Source: Caldilineaceae bacterium SB0661_bin_32
GTDB taxonomy: Bacteria > Chloroflexota > Anaerolineae > Caldilineales > Caldilineaceae
Assembly: GCA_009841235.1 (NCBI GenBank)
Contig: VXMH01000028.1
Coordinates: forward strand, 1 to 64,000
DNA length: 64,000 bases
Reading direction: 5' to 3'
The translations under genes were made by a program, and so were the position numbers. The notes under the pieces were generated by a model, which saw only the letters and a list, made by a program, of their open reading frames with translations, had not been told where the DNA came from and ran no database searches. Positions 1 to 8,392 of the stretch are shown here, piece after piece. The first letter of the stretch is position 1; each line of letters starts with the position of its first letter.

Positions 1-130
1 GTTTGAGTTGACTGGAGAGTTTGCTTGTGGCGGCGATGTGTTCGAGTGCGTTGGTGGTGCGGGCGTTGGTCATTGAGTGGTCTTCCGGGTGGAAATGGGG
101 CGCCGGCATGTGCGGCAAGGGCTCTCGGTA

Positions 131-424
131 TTATTTTTTGTGAGCGGGCGGTGCTGGCTCTGAGATATGGCCTTGTAAGGCTGCCTGCAGGAAGCTCATG
201 TTGCTGGCGAGCTGGTTGATCTTTTCGTCGGTGCGGTCGAGCAGTTTGGTGGTCTGGGCGAGCAGCTCGGTGGTCTGGGCGAGCAGTTCGGTGGTCTGGT
301 CGAGCGTCCGTTCGATACGGTCCATGCGTTTATTTGATTGTTCGTCGGTGCGGGCGAGCAGTTCGGCGGTCCGTGCGAGCGTCTGTTCGATGCGGTCCAG
401 GCGGTTTTCTAATTGTTGTGTCAT
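131..424 (-). CDS. Small coiled-coil protein with heptad repeats
   Basis: This 97-residue protein is almost entirely amphipathic helix. Two RIE(Q/R)TL blocks (about residues 10-15 and 37-42) are followed by 7-residue TTELLAQ-type repeats, visible in the DNA as 21-bp tandem units near 237-305. The start ATG at 424 has AGGA about seven bases upstream. No membrane segment or catalytic motif is visible. The tail has the pattern NMSFLQAALQG, which resembles TMNFLLMAIQG at the end of the gene at 15302, so the two probably belong to one family. Function is unknown; oligomerisation or an adaptor role is inference only. Confidence 0.7.
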   Translation of the reverse strand: MTQQLENRLDRIEQTLARTAELLARTDEQSNKRMDRIERTLDQTTELLAQTTELLAQTTKLLDRTDEKINQLASNMSFLQAALQGHISEPAPPAHKK

Positions 425-471
425 GTGGAGTTCCTGTTTGGGGATTTCAGGTTGTTAGTCGATTGCTTTTG

Positions 472-501
472 AAGTATATACTAAGTTTGCTTAAAGATAA
501 A
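472..501 (-). promoter_or_regulatory. Possible promoter for the coiled-coil gene
   Basis: On the minus strand there is TTTATC, an 18-bp spacer and TATACT, about 48 bases before the start codon at 424. The -10 is good and the -35 weak. The rest of 425-838 holds no supported gene, only part of a dispersed repeat. Confidence 0.3.
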
Positions 502-677
502 GGTCTGGCGGCACCTGTTTGGGTCAATACACCGGGGCGCGGCGGGCGGGCCGGGCTGGCGTGTACACGGTGATCGGGCTACGGCATGGCGGTGACGTTA
601 CTTGGGGGGATCCCCCGCACAAGGGAGGCCACTTGCGGCCGACCGCCCCAAAAAGCGAGGAGAGAGCGAAGAGGAAG

Positions 678-709
678 GAGGAGTGAGAGACACCATTTCT
701 CGGCTCACT
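678..709. repeat. Dispersed 32-bp repeat, copy 1
   Basis: The stretch starting GAGGAGTGAGAGACACC recurs at 16144-16175 with 29 of 32 bases matching. Both copies lie in gene-free DNA. This looks like a relic of a mobile or repetitive element; function is unknown. Confidence 0.5.
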
Positions 710-838
710 TGGGAACGGGAAATGACCGTATTCACGTTATTCGTGGGGATCCCAGAGGGGAGCGATATCAGCCTGGAAAGGAGCTTACGATTTGGGCACT
801 TGTTGGATTCAGGCGGCCGTTGTTGTGTGTACTGTTGA

Positions 839-868
839 TTGACAGCGGGGCGCATTTGGTATACAAGA
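839..868 (+). promoter_or_regulatory. Promoter and likely operator of the IclR-family gene
   Basis: A perfect TTGACA (839-844) is followed at 17 bp by TACAAG (862-867). Overlapping the -10 is a near-palindrome TTGGTATACAAG (856-867). Its position 40 bp before the IclR start suggests autoregulation. The operator assignment is inference. Confidence 0.5.
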
Positions 869-908
869 TACGCGGCATGTGCGAATTACGCAACACTGAA
901 GAGGTATC

Positions 909-1691
909 ATGCAGCCGAAACGCGGGCAACAGCTGGTGCAGTCGTTGGAGCGGGGTCTGACGGCGCTGGAGATGGCGCTGGACGGCAGCGTGCGCCCGTC
1001 TGAGGTGGCGGAAGCGCTCGGAATCGACCGCAGCACGGCCTACCGGTTGCTGTATACGTTGATGGCGAAGGGCTATCTGCTGCAGGATGAACGCACGCGC
1101 GAGTTCACCTCGAATCCGGCCAAGTTTTTCCAACTTTACGGCAAGGTGGCGACGCTGCTGGACTGGCCGGACGTTGCGGGGGGCTTCCTGACGAGGCTTC
1201 GGGATGAGAGCGGCGAGACGGCCAATCTGGGCGTGCGGCAGGCCAATAATGTGATCTACATCGCCCACAAGCAGGGGCAGGCTGCGTTGAGCGTGAATTT
1301 CGGCCTGGGCACGAGCCGGCCGCTGCACTGTTCGGCGCTGGGCAAGGCGCTGCTGGCAGCGCAGCCGGATGCCGTCACAGCGGAGTGGGTGGCGAGCGCT
1401 CCGTTGACCGCCTATACGACCAAGACGATTACCGAGCCCTCACTCCTGAAGCGTCACCTGGGAACGGTGCGCGCCGACGGGTATGCGGTCGACGATGAGG
1501 AGACCTTTGCCGGCGTGCGCTGCATCGCGGCGCCGATCCATGATCATCGCCAACAGGTGATCGCGGCCCTGGGCATCTCGGGGCCCACGACACGCATCAC
1601 GCAAGAGCAGTTGCCCCATTTCGCCCAGACCGTCATGCAGGTCGCCGCGGAGCTGTCCGCGGAGCTGGGCGCGCCCAACGCTGATCTCTGA
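909..1691 (+). CDS. IclR-family transcriptional regulator
   Basis: 260 residues, the usual size for the family. An N-terminal winged helix-turn-helix (about residues 8-75, including PSEVAEALGIDRSTAYRLL) precedes a C-terminal IclR effector-binding domain (about 85-255) with the typical stretches ALGKALLA and GVRCIAAPI. The start ATG follows GAAGAGG at good spacing. Family members sense small aromatic or sugar-derived acids and control catabolic operons. The gene lies just upstream of ABC importer 1 (from 2091) in the same direction, so control of that cluster is a reasonable guess. A palindrome overlapping its own promoter hints at autoregulation. Confidence 0.93.
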   Translation: MQPKRGQQLVQSLERGLTALEMALDGSVRPSEVAEALGIDRSTAYRLLYTLMAKGYLLQDERTREFTSNPAKFFQLYGKVATLLDWPDVAGGFLTRLRDESGETANLGVRQANNVIYIAHKQGQAALSVNFGLGTSRPLHCSALGKALLAAQPDAVTAEWVASAPLTAYTTKTITEPSLLKRHLGTVRADGYAVDDEETFAGVRCIAAPIHDHRQQVIAALGISGPTTRITQEQLPHFAQTVMQVAAELSAELGAPNADL

Positions 1692-1696
1692 TTCTT

Positions 1697-1933
1697 TTAA
1701 GCCTTCCAAGCGTAGGCGGCGAAACTACGACTGCGTCGACCGCGGCGCCCACCTCGTAAATCCGGCCCACGGGGTCGAGTGCGTCCCTTCTCCCTGACGA
1801 TGAGCAGGTCGAGATCGCTATGGCGGTTCATGCCTGCGCGCGCTGCCGAGCCAGAGAGAATTGGCGAACGCAGTTCCCCGTATTTCCGTTCGACAGAAAG
1901 CCAGCATTCACGAAGTCTTACGCCCCCGTTCAC
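1697..1933 (-). pseudogene. Decayed MNT-type nucleotidyltransferase
   Basis: The 78-codon frame contains the pol-beta-fold signature GS-x10-D-x-D (LSGSAARA...SDLDLLIV), then loses sense after REKGR. A +1 shift near 1790 restores a plausible continuation (DPVGRIYEVGAAVDAVVVS) that fits the third strand of MntA-like proteins. It then runs into the end of the IclR gene without a normal C-terminus. It is therefore read as a frameshifted and truncated relative of MntA antitoxins. An intact family member is at 40886-41197. No HepT partner is visible next to it. Confidence 0.6.
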
Positions 1934-1969
1934 GCTGCGTCAGCCAGGTCATCGACACTTTTTCGGCGA

Positions 1970-1998
1970 TTGTTCACATGGGCCCCCTATGCTAGAAT
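1970..1998 (+). promoter_or_regulatory. Possible promoter of ABC importer 1
   Basis: TTGTTC (1970-1975), a 17-bp spacer and TAGAAT (1993-1998) lie about 90 bp before the binding-protein start. An isolated TTGACA at 2032 has no matching -10. Assignment is tentative. Confidence 0.3.
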
Positions 1999-2090
1999 AG
2001 CCGTGCGAGAATTACAAATTATTCAATTTTATTGACATCGCACAGCCGAGCTTGCCCAGTCATCAACTACTCACAAGGGAGAAAGGAACG

Positions 2091-3383
2091 ATGAAACGCT
2101 ATTTCCTGGTTCTGCTCATCATTGTGTCGTTGGCCCTGGCCGCCTGCCAGCCGGTCGCAACCGAGCCGGCGGGAGACATGTCGATGGAGGCCGCCGAGCC
2201 GAGCGGCACGGTCGAGGTATTCTCCTGGTGGAGCGGCGGCGGCGAGCTGGCCGGGCTCAACGCCATCATCGAGGTCTTCAACGCACGCTATCCCAATGTC
2301 GAGTTCGACAACGCAGCGATCGGCGGCGGCGACGGCGTCAACATGAAGACGGTGTTGGAGACGCGCATGTTGGGCGGCGAGCCGCCGGACTCGTTCCAGG
2401 TCTGGGCGGGCGTGGGCGTCGTTGAGGATCACGTCGTGCCCGGCAGAATGGAGGGGCTGGATTTCCTCTTTTCGGAAGAGGGATTATATGACGTGTTCCC
2501 GCAGTCGGTGATCGACAACGTCTCCTACGAAGGGACGCCCTATGTCGTGCCGGTGAACATCCATCGCCAGAACATCATGTGGTACCGGCTCGACAGGTTT
2601 GAGGCTGCGGGCATCACCGAGCCGCCCACGAACTGGGACGAGTTCTTCGTTGCGGCGGAGCAGTTGAAGGAGGCCGGGATACCGGCCATCGGCGGGGCGT
2701 CTCTGGGCGCGCTGGCCTTCCACACCTACAACTACTTCCTCAACAGCGTGACCGACGGCGAGACCTATCTGGGCCTGTTCGACGGTTCGGTCGGTTGGGA
2801 TGCGCCGGAAGTCGCGGAGGCGCTGGAACTTCACATGCGGGCGATGGAGTACGCCTCCGGCGACTGGCTGGAGGTGGGCTGGGGCGACCAGGTGGAGCGC
2901 TTTGCCGCCGACTACGACGAGACCCCGGCGATTATTCTGATGGGCGACTGGTTCTGGGGCTTCATCAAGTCGGAAGGGATCGAAGATCTGGTCGGATGGG
3001 CTGACATCCCGAATCATCAGGGCAAATATGTCTGGGTGGCCGACTCCTTCGGCTTGCCCAAGAATGCGCCCAACCGGGACAACGCCATCGCCTGGCTGAA
3101 GGTCGTGGCTTCGAAGGATGGGCAGGACGCCTTCAATCCGCTCAAGGGCTCGATTCCGGTGCGCACGGACGGCGACGTGAGCTTGTACGACGAGTACTTG
3201 CGCGAGTCTATGGACGCCTGGCAGACGCATGAACTGCTGCCGTTCATCGGCGGTCTGGTGCGGCAGAGCTTTGTGACCGACCTCGGCAACATTGTGAACA
3301 ACATGCTGACCGGGCACGGCGACGTTGCCCGCGCGCAGGAGGAGCTGATTCAGGCCGCCCAAGACTCCGGCATTGGCGAGTAA
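2091..3383 (+). CDS. ABC sugar-type binding lipoprotein (importer 1)
   Basis: 430-residue extracytoplasmic solute-binding protein of family 1. The start chosen at 2091 follows an AGGGAGAAAGGA ribosome site. A reading-frame extension to 2052 would put residues ahead of a clean signal peptide. The signal peptide ends in a lipobox (LAAC, Cys19), so the mature protein is lipid-anchored outside the membrane. The mature part opens with VEVFSWWSGGGELAGLNAIIE, typical of CUT1 binding proteins for sugars, oligosaccharides or polyols; the ligand cannot be read from sequence. Two permease genes follow, with a long hairpin in between. No ATPase gene is present. Confidence 0.93.
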   Translation: MKRYFLVLLIIVSLALAACQPVATEPAGDMSMEAAEPSGTVEVFSWWSGGGELAGLNAIIEVFNARYPNVEFDNAAIGGGDGVNMKTVLETRMLGGEPPDSFQVWAGVGVVEDHVVPGRMEGLDFLFSEEGLYDVFPQSVIDNVSYEGTPYVVPVNIHRQNIMWYRLDRFEAAGITEPPTNWDEFFVAAEQLKEAGIPAIGGASLGALAFHTYNYFLNSVTDGETYLGLFDGSVGWDAPEVAEALELHMRAMEYASGDWLEVGWGDQVERFAADYDETPAIILMGDWFWGFIKSEGIEDLVGWADIPNHQGKYVWVADSFGLPKNAPNRDNAIAWLKVVASKDGQDAFNPLKGSIPVRTDGDVSLYDEYLRESMDAWQTHELLPFIGGLVRQSFVTDLGNIVNNMLTGHGDVARAQEELIQAAQDSGIGE

Positions 3384-3402
3384 CTGACTCACAGGCTTCG
3401 CA

Positions 3403-3439
3403 CGGAAAGCGGATAGGCGCCAGTTCTATCCGCTTTCCG
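3403..3439 (+). other. 14-bp stem-loop after binding-protein gene 1
   Basis: The arms CGGAAAGCGGATAG (3403-3416) and CTATCCGCTTTCCG (3426-3439) are perfectly complementary around a 9-base loop. No T-run follows, so it is not a standard terminator. Its place between binding protein and permease fits an mRNA-stabilising or partial-attenuation element, as known for malE-malF. Confidence 0.75.
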
Positions 3440-3469
3440 CCTTCCCATTCAAGCACCTGAATCGAGCTT

Positions 3470-4393
3470 ATGCATACCGACCTTACCGCAAGGGCAAAGT
3501 CGCTTCCGGCCCTGCTGCCAAAGTGGCTGCGCGACGACCGCAAAATCGCGATCCTGATGTTGGCCCCGTCGATCATTGCCGTGGCCGTATTCATCTACGT
3601 CTTCATGGGCTGGACGTTGTACATCTCGGTCTCAAACTGGGACCGTCCAGCGCTGGACCTCTCCTTTGCCGGTCTGAAGAACTGGCAGCGCCTGGTCAAC
3701 GATCCCCGCTTCCACATCGACCTGCGCAACCTCGTCCTCTTTGCGGTCGGCTACATGTCGCAGTGCATCGTCATCGGCTTTCTGCTGGCCGCGCTTCTGA
3801 ATGAGCGGATCAGGGGCGAAGTGTTTTTTCGCACCGTCTTTTTGATGCCGTTTGCCGTCTCGGCGGTGGTCAGCGGGACGGCCTGGCGCTGGCTGCAGGT
3901 ACCGTCGGCGGGGATCAATCTGCTGATAGCCAACATGGGATTCGAGAACTTCCGGCCCCTCTGGTACATGCACCCCAAGCTGGGCATGCTGGCGATCACG
4001 ATTATGGGCGCGTGGCAGTTTTCCGGCTTCGTCATGGCGCTGTACCTCGCCGGTCTGCGCGCGATTCCCGACGAGCTGCGGGAGGCGGCGGTCATTGACG
4101 GCGCCGGCACGATCGCGCTTTATCGTCATGTATTCATCCCCATGCTGCGGCCGGTCACCTTTACTGCGATTGTGCTGACCGGCGCCGGCTCCATCGGCAA
4201 CTTCGAGATTCCCAGCATCATCGGCACGGGCCCCGGTTTTGCGACCGATACGCTCGGTTTTTACATGTTCGAGCAGACCTTTCGCTCCAGCCGTTACGGC
4301 CTGGGCGCGGCGGTCGCCACCTTCATGCTCGTACTGTCCATCCCATTGGTTCTGCCCTATCTGATCAGCGTTTTGCGTGAGGAGAAAGAATGA
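3470..4393 (+). CDS. ABC permease, MalF-type (importer 1)
   Basis: 307-residue inner-membrane subunit with about six transmembrane segments, the first at residues 25-47. The cytoplasmic EAA loop reads DELREAAVIDGAG...FIPML, the contact site for the ATPase. It is the first of the paired CUT1 permeases and overlaps the next gene by four bases (ATGA). No good Shine-Dalgarno precedes the ATG at 3470; the hairpin just upstream may lower its expression relative to the binding protein. Confidence 0.93.
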   Translation: MHTDLTARAKSLPALLPKWLRDDRKIAILMLAPSIIAVAVFIYVFMGWTLYISVSNWDRPALDLSFAGLKNWQRLVNDPRFHIDLRNLVLFAVGYMSQCIVIGFLLAALLNERIRGEVFFRTVFLMPFAVSAVVSGTAWRWLQVPSAGINLLIANMGFENFRPLWYMHPKLGMLAITIMGAWQFSGFVMALYLAGLRAIPDELREAAVIDGAGTIALYRHVFIPMLRPVTFTAIVLTGAGSIGNFEIPSIIGTGPGFATDTLGFYMFEQTFRSSRYGLGAAVATFMLVLSIPLVLPYLISVLREEKE

Positions 4394-5217
4394 GTTGGCA
4401 TCGTCTGCTGGCCGGCAGCACCAAATATGCCGTCCTGATCGCATTTGCCGCTTTTTACCTGGTGCCCTTCTATGTGATGATCCTGACCGGGCTGAAGCCG
4501 CTCGAAGACATCAGCTCATTCGAGATCTGGAATATGCCCAAGAGCCTCGACTTTGGCAGCTTCCGCGAGGCGTGGAATCAGATGGATTCCAACTTCTGGA
4601 ACAGCGTGCGCATCACGATTCCGGGCGCCATCGTTTCAACTTTTCTGGGCTCGCTCAACGGCTATGTCTTCGCCAAGTGGGGTTTTCGCGGCTCGAATTG
4701 GATTCTGTTCCTGTTCGTGTTCGGCATGTTTCTGCCCGGCCAGGGGATCCTTATCCCGCTGGTATGGGTCTTGCAGTTTATGGGCCTGTACGGTAAGGTG
4801 AACGGCCTCATCATGGCCTACTGCATCTTTGGCATACCGATCACGTCGCTCCTTTTTTACAGGTACTATGCCAGTGTTCCGGATGAGCTGGTGGACGCGT
4901 CGAAGATCGACGGCTGCGGCTTTTTCGGTATCTACCGCCGCATCATTTTACCGCTTTCGGGGCCGACCTTTGCGGTGGTGGGTGTGTGGCAGTGCACAAG
5001 GATCTGGAACGAGTATCTGATGGCGCTGGTTGTGCTGGGCAACCCGGCCAGGGCGCCGGTCACAGTTGCCATCAAGAACTTTTCCAGCATGGGCGTCATC
5101 CCCTGGAATCTGCAGATGGCCGCCGCGCTGATCGCGTCCGTGCCCACGATTGCGGTCTACCTGCTGCTTGGCAAGCTGTTCATGCGCGGCCTGCTGGAGG
5201 GGTCGTTGAGCGGCTAG
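4390..5217 (+). CDS. ABC permease, MalG-type (importer 1)
   Basis: 275-residue second permease subunit. About six membrane segments are visible, and the EAA-loop variant reads PDELVDASKIDGCG...ILPLSGP. The overlapping ATGA start indicates translational coupling to the preceding permease. The C-terminus (LFMRGLLEGSLSG) matches the usual MalG-type end. The pair would form the translocation pore for the substrate bound by the lipoprotein at 2091; an ATPase from elsewhere must energise it. Confidence 0.93.
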   Translation: MSWHRLLAGSTKYAVLIAFAAFYLVPFYVMILTGLKPLEDISSFEIWNMPKSLDFGSFREAWNQMDSNFWNSVRITIPGAIVSTFLGSLNGYVFAKWGFRGSNWILFLFVFGMFLPGQGILIPLVWVLQFMGLYGKVNGLIMAYCIFGIPITSLLFYRYYASVPDELVDASKIDGCGFFGIYRRIILPLSGPTFAVVGVWQCTRIWNEYLMALVVLGNPARAPVTVAIKNFSSMGVIPWNLQMAAALIASVPTIAVYLLLGKLFMRGLLEGSLSG

Positions 5218-5293
5218 GCGACGCGGCGGTCCCACCAGTTATCCAACGGTCATCTTCCACACAGACGGAGACGGCTATAAGGATTGGCGGGTT

Positions 5294-7051
5294 TTGACAG
5301 ACGATATTCGCTTTATGTGGGACACGCCCGTGCCGATGCGCGACGGGGTGAAACTGTCGACCGATATCTATCTGCCGGCGGCGGAGCAAGCCTACCCGGT
5401 CATCCTGGCGCGCACGCCCTATGACAACATCGCGCCCCGCATGGTGGAGGCTGCCCAGTTCTTCAGCGCGCGGGGGTATGCGGTGGTACTTCAGGATGCG
5501 CGCGGGCGCTTCGATTCGGAAGGCCATTTTGAGCCGCGCGTGAACGAGGGGAAGGACGGCTACGATACGATCGAATGGATCGCGGAACAGCCCTGGTCGA
5601 ACGGCAAGATCGGCATGATGGGCGGGTCGTACGGCGGTACCGTGCAGTGGCTGGCCGCGCGTGAGCGTCCGCCGCACCTGACCACGATCGTCACTTCGGT
5701 CACCGGCGGCATGCGTTGGATGCACGATGAGAACTATATGAACGGGAAGTTCCCCGTCTTCCAGTTCCGCTGGCTGAACATGACCGGCGGGCGCACGATG
5801 CAGCATTACCCGTTCGAGCCGCTGACCTCGCATCAGCCGGGCGTGGCCTCCCCTTACAACTTCAACAAGCTGATCCGCACGCGACCGCTCAAGGATGTCG
5901 ACAAGGTGGTCGGGCGCACGAACACATATTGGCGTACGTGGCTTGAGCGCAACACGTACGACGAGTACTGGCAGCAGATGTCGTTCGAGGGCTACTTTGA
6001 ACTGGTTGACCTGCCTGCACTGCACATCACCGGCTGGTTTGACAACTGCCAGTGGGGCGAGATGTACATGTACAGCGGGATGGCGGCCCGCTCACCCGGG
6101 GGCGACAAACAGTGGTTGCTCGTGGGTCCGTGGGACCATGCCGGGTCGGCCAATCCGCAGCCGCGCCTGGGGGATCTGGAGTTCGGGCAAGCGGCGGTGC
6201 TGGATATCAGGGCAGTTCATTTGCGCTGGTTCGACTACTGGCTGAAGGAGGAGGAGAACGGGCAGGCCGACGATGCCAAAGTCAGGATTTTCACCATGGG
6301 CCGCAACCGCTGGCGGGACGAGCCTGCGTGGCCCGTGCGGGGGATGGAGCAGGTTGCCTTCTATCTCCACAGCGGCGGGGCGGCGAATCTGTTTCCCGAA
6401 GGCGGCAGGCAAGAGGAGCAGGGGGCCGGCTACGGGAGGCTGGATTTGACGCCGCCCGGAGAGGAGGCAGGCGACCGGTATGTATACGACCCCGAAGATC
6501 CCGTGCCCTCGGTGGAAGACGCGGAGTCGCCCGACCCGATAAGGGACTCCCACGTGCTGGCGATGGACTATCGTTACGCTCTGCGCCGCGCCGATGTGCT
6601 GACCTACACCAGCGCGCCGCTGACAGAGGAGCTGGAGATAACCGGCACGGCTTTCATCACCCTTTACGCGGCCAGCGACTGCGTCGATACGGACTGGGTG
6701 GCGTTGCTGTGCGATCTTCGGCCGGACGGCAGCTCAGTTCCGTTGACTTCGGCGGTGATGCGCGCTTCCTACCGCGCCGGGGCAGACAAGATCGACAGTC
6801 CGGCCCCTTCCCCCATCACGCCGGGCCGGGTGTACCAATACACAATTGAGTTCATGGCAACTTCGATGGCCTTTCAGCCGGGTCACTGTCTTCAGCTGGC
6901 GGTGACCTCATCACTCTATCCGGCCTATGACCTGAATCCGAACACGGGCGCGCCGGTCGGTGAGGACCTGCCGAGCCGGCCGGCCAACCAGACCATCTAC
7001 CACTGCGCCGAGTATCCGTCGCATCTTCTGCTGCCGGAGGTGAAACGATGA
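5294..7051 (+). CDS. CocE/NonD-family alpha/beta hydrolase
   Basis: 585 residues, typical for the X-Pro dipeptidyl-peptidase/cocaine-esterase family. An N-terminal alpha/beta-hydrolase domain carries the nucleophile motif GGSYGG (Ser about residue 116) and a late His in VGPWDHAG (about 277). A C-terminal jelly-roll (about 400-575) follows, with ITGTAFITLYAASDCVDTDW. The best start is TTG at 5294, since the protein aligns from DIRFMWDTPVPMRDGVKL; the ribosome site is weak. There is no signal peptide, so it is cytoplasmic. It would hydrolyse an ester or N-terminal amide in the compound brought in by importer 1; the substrate is unknown. It overlaps the next gene by four bases. Confidence 0.88.
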   Translation: MTDDIRFMWDTPVPMRDGVKLSTDIYLPAAEQAYPVILARTPYDNIAPRMVEAAQFFSARGYAVVLQDARGRFDSEGHFEPRVNEGKDGYDTIEWIAEQPWSNGKIGMMGGSYGGTVQWLAARERPPHLTTIVTSVTGGMRWMHDENYMNGKFPVFQFRWLNMTGGRTMQHYPFEPLTSHQPGVASPYNFNKLIRTRPLKDVDKVVGRTNTYWRTWLERNTYDEYWQQMSFEGYFELVDLPALHITGWFDNCQWGEMYMYSGMAARSPGGDKQWLLVGPWDHAGSANPQPRLGDLEFGQAAVLDIRAVHLRWFDYWLKEEENGQADDAKVRIFTMGRNRWRDEPAWPVRGMEQVAFYLHSGGAANLFPEGGRQEEQGAGYGRLDLTPPGEEAGDRYVYDPEDPVPSVEDAESPDPIRDSHVLAMDYRYALRRADVLTYTSAPLTEELEITGTAFITLYAASDCVDTDWVALLCDLRPDGSSVPLTSAVMRASYRAGADKIDSPAPSPITPGRVYQYTIEFMATSMAFQPGHCLQLAVTSSLYPAYDLNPNTGAPVGEDLPSRPANQTIYHCAEYPSHLLLPEVKR

Positions 7052-8292
7052 AGCACGCCCCTTCCATGCTGGCCGGCGCGGCTGAGGCGGTCATTACGCG
7101 CGTCAAGGACAGGCCGGTAGTCTACGATGACCTGTTTGCGCGCGCATTGGTTCTTGGCGCGGATGACGACCGGCTCGTCATCGTTGCGACAGACATGGGG
7201 ACGCTCAGCGTCGAGTTTGCAGACGACCTTCTTCGTCGGATTGAGCGGACGACGGATATTCCAAGCGGCAACATCATCATCACCACAACCCAGACGCACA
7301 ATGCGCCGGGCGTTGACGGGCGCGAAATGACGCCTGCGGCGGGCGAGTGGCTGTCCGACTGCATTGCCGGGCTGGTGAGGCGCGCCAATGGTGAGCTCCG
7401 GCCTTGCGTGCTGAACGCGGGCCGCGCGCCTGTGCAGATCGGCTACAACCGGCGCCTGATGCAGGACGGCGAAATCGTGATGGCGCCGAATCCCGACGGC
7501 GCGATTGTGCCGTGGGTGGACGTTCTCGAGGCGAAGGAGGCGGACGGCAGGCGGATTGCGGTGCTCTTCTCGCACGCCGCCCATCCCGTGATCGTACACT
7601 GGCTGAGCGAGGAGATCGGGCCGGACTTTCCGGGCTACGCGGTCAGGCATCTGCGCGACCTGCTGGCAAGGGAAGGTGAGCCGGAGGGCGTATTCATGTT
7701 CGCGCAAGCCTGCTGCGGCGACATCAACGGCCATCCCCTGCGCGGCGGTTTCGGCGCGTGTGATGCCGCCGGGCTCTCACTGGCATTTGCCGTCAAGCAG
7801 GCGCTGGCCGGCGCGCGACCGGTTGGGCCCGGCGCGCTCAAAGCGCGCGCGCTCGATCTGCCCCTGCCTTTGGAAGAGCCGCCGACAGCAGCCGAATGCA
7901 GGGCGGCGCTGGCAGCGGACCCGGACAGCACGCGCTTGCGCGAGCTGCTGGCGGTTGCCGAGAGCGGCGAGCGGCAGTTTCATCCGCTTTCGATGCGTGC
8001 GCTGGCCGTCGGCGACGCGCTGTGTTTTCTCACGTTTACTGCCGAGATGTTTGCCGAGTACCAGCTGTACGCAGACGCGGTGTCGCCCTTCGGGCAGACG
8101 TTTGTCTTCAGCCACACCAACGGCATAACAGGGTACGTGGCAACCGCAGAGGACTATGAATTGGGGCCGGCCGGCGGCTACGAGTCATGGGGCTATCCGA
8201 CACGGAACCGGCCCTGGCTGCCGCCGCAGCCGCAGGCTGAACGGTTGATCCATGAGGGGATCACGCGACTTCTGGACGAACTCTCGCGATAG
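7048..8292 (+). CDS. Neutral-ceramidase-like N-terminal-domain protein
   Basis: 414 residues resembling the N-terminal catalytic domain of neutral/alkaline ceramidases. The stretch LVIVATDMGTL is followed by ITTTQTHNAPG (about residues 73-84; this family has a zinc-binding His in a T-Q-T-H-(S/N) context) and further His in LFSHAAHPVI (about 172-181). The usual C-terminal domain and secretion signal are missing. Bacterial proteins of this type often sit in carbohydrate operons and their substrates are unproven, so amidase activity is only inferred. GGAGGTGAAACG precedes the ATG and the gene overlaps the CocE-like gene (ATGA), showing co-translation. Confidence 0.75.
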   Translation: MKHAPSMLAGAAEAVITRVKDRPVVYDDLFARALVLGADDDRLVIVATDMGTLSVEFADDLLRRIERTTDIPSGNIIITTTQTHNAPGVDGREMTPAAGEWLSDCIAGLVRRANGELRPCVLNAGRAPVQIGYNRRLMQDGEIVMAPNPDGAIVPWVDVLEAKEADGRRIAVLFSHAAHPVIVHWLSEEIGPDFPGYAVRHLRDLLAREGEPEGVFMFAQACCGDINGHPLRGGFGACDAAGLSLAFAVKQALAGARPVGPGALKARALDLPLPLEEPPTAAECRAALAADPDSTRLRELLAVAESGERQFHPLSMRALAVGDALCFLTFTAEMFAEYQLYADAVSPFGQTFVFSHTNGITGYVATAEDYELGPAGGYESWGYPTRNRPWLPPQPQAERLIHEGITRLLDELSR

Positions 8293-8392
8293 CGGCCCCC
8301 GGCTATTGAACGTTGGCACGCCCTGTCAAGCATGCACTGTCAGGCAGGCCTTTTCAAACACCCATTGGCCAATAATGGAGAATGAACCCGCA

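Noticed and set aside
197..310. Tandem 21-bp units, at first sight a CRISPR- or VNTR-like array
   Set aside because: They encode coiled-coil heptads in frame and have no spacers.
2032..2037. Perfect TTGACA ahead of the importer 1 binding protein
   Set aside because: No -10-like hexamer at 15-19 bp downstream.
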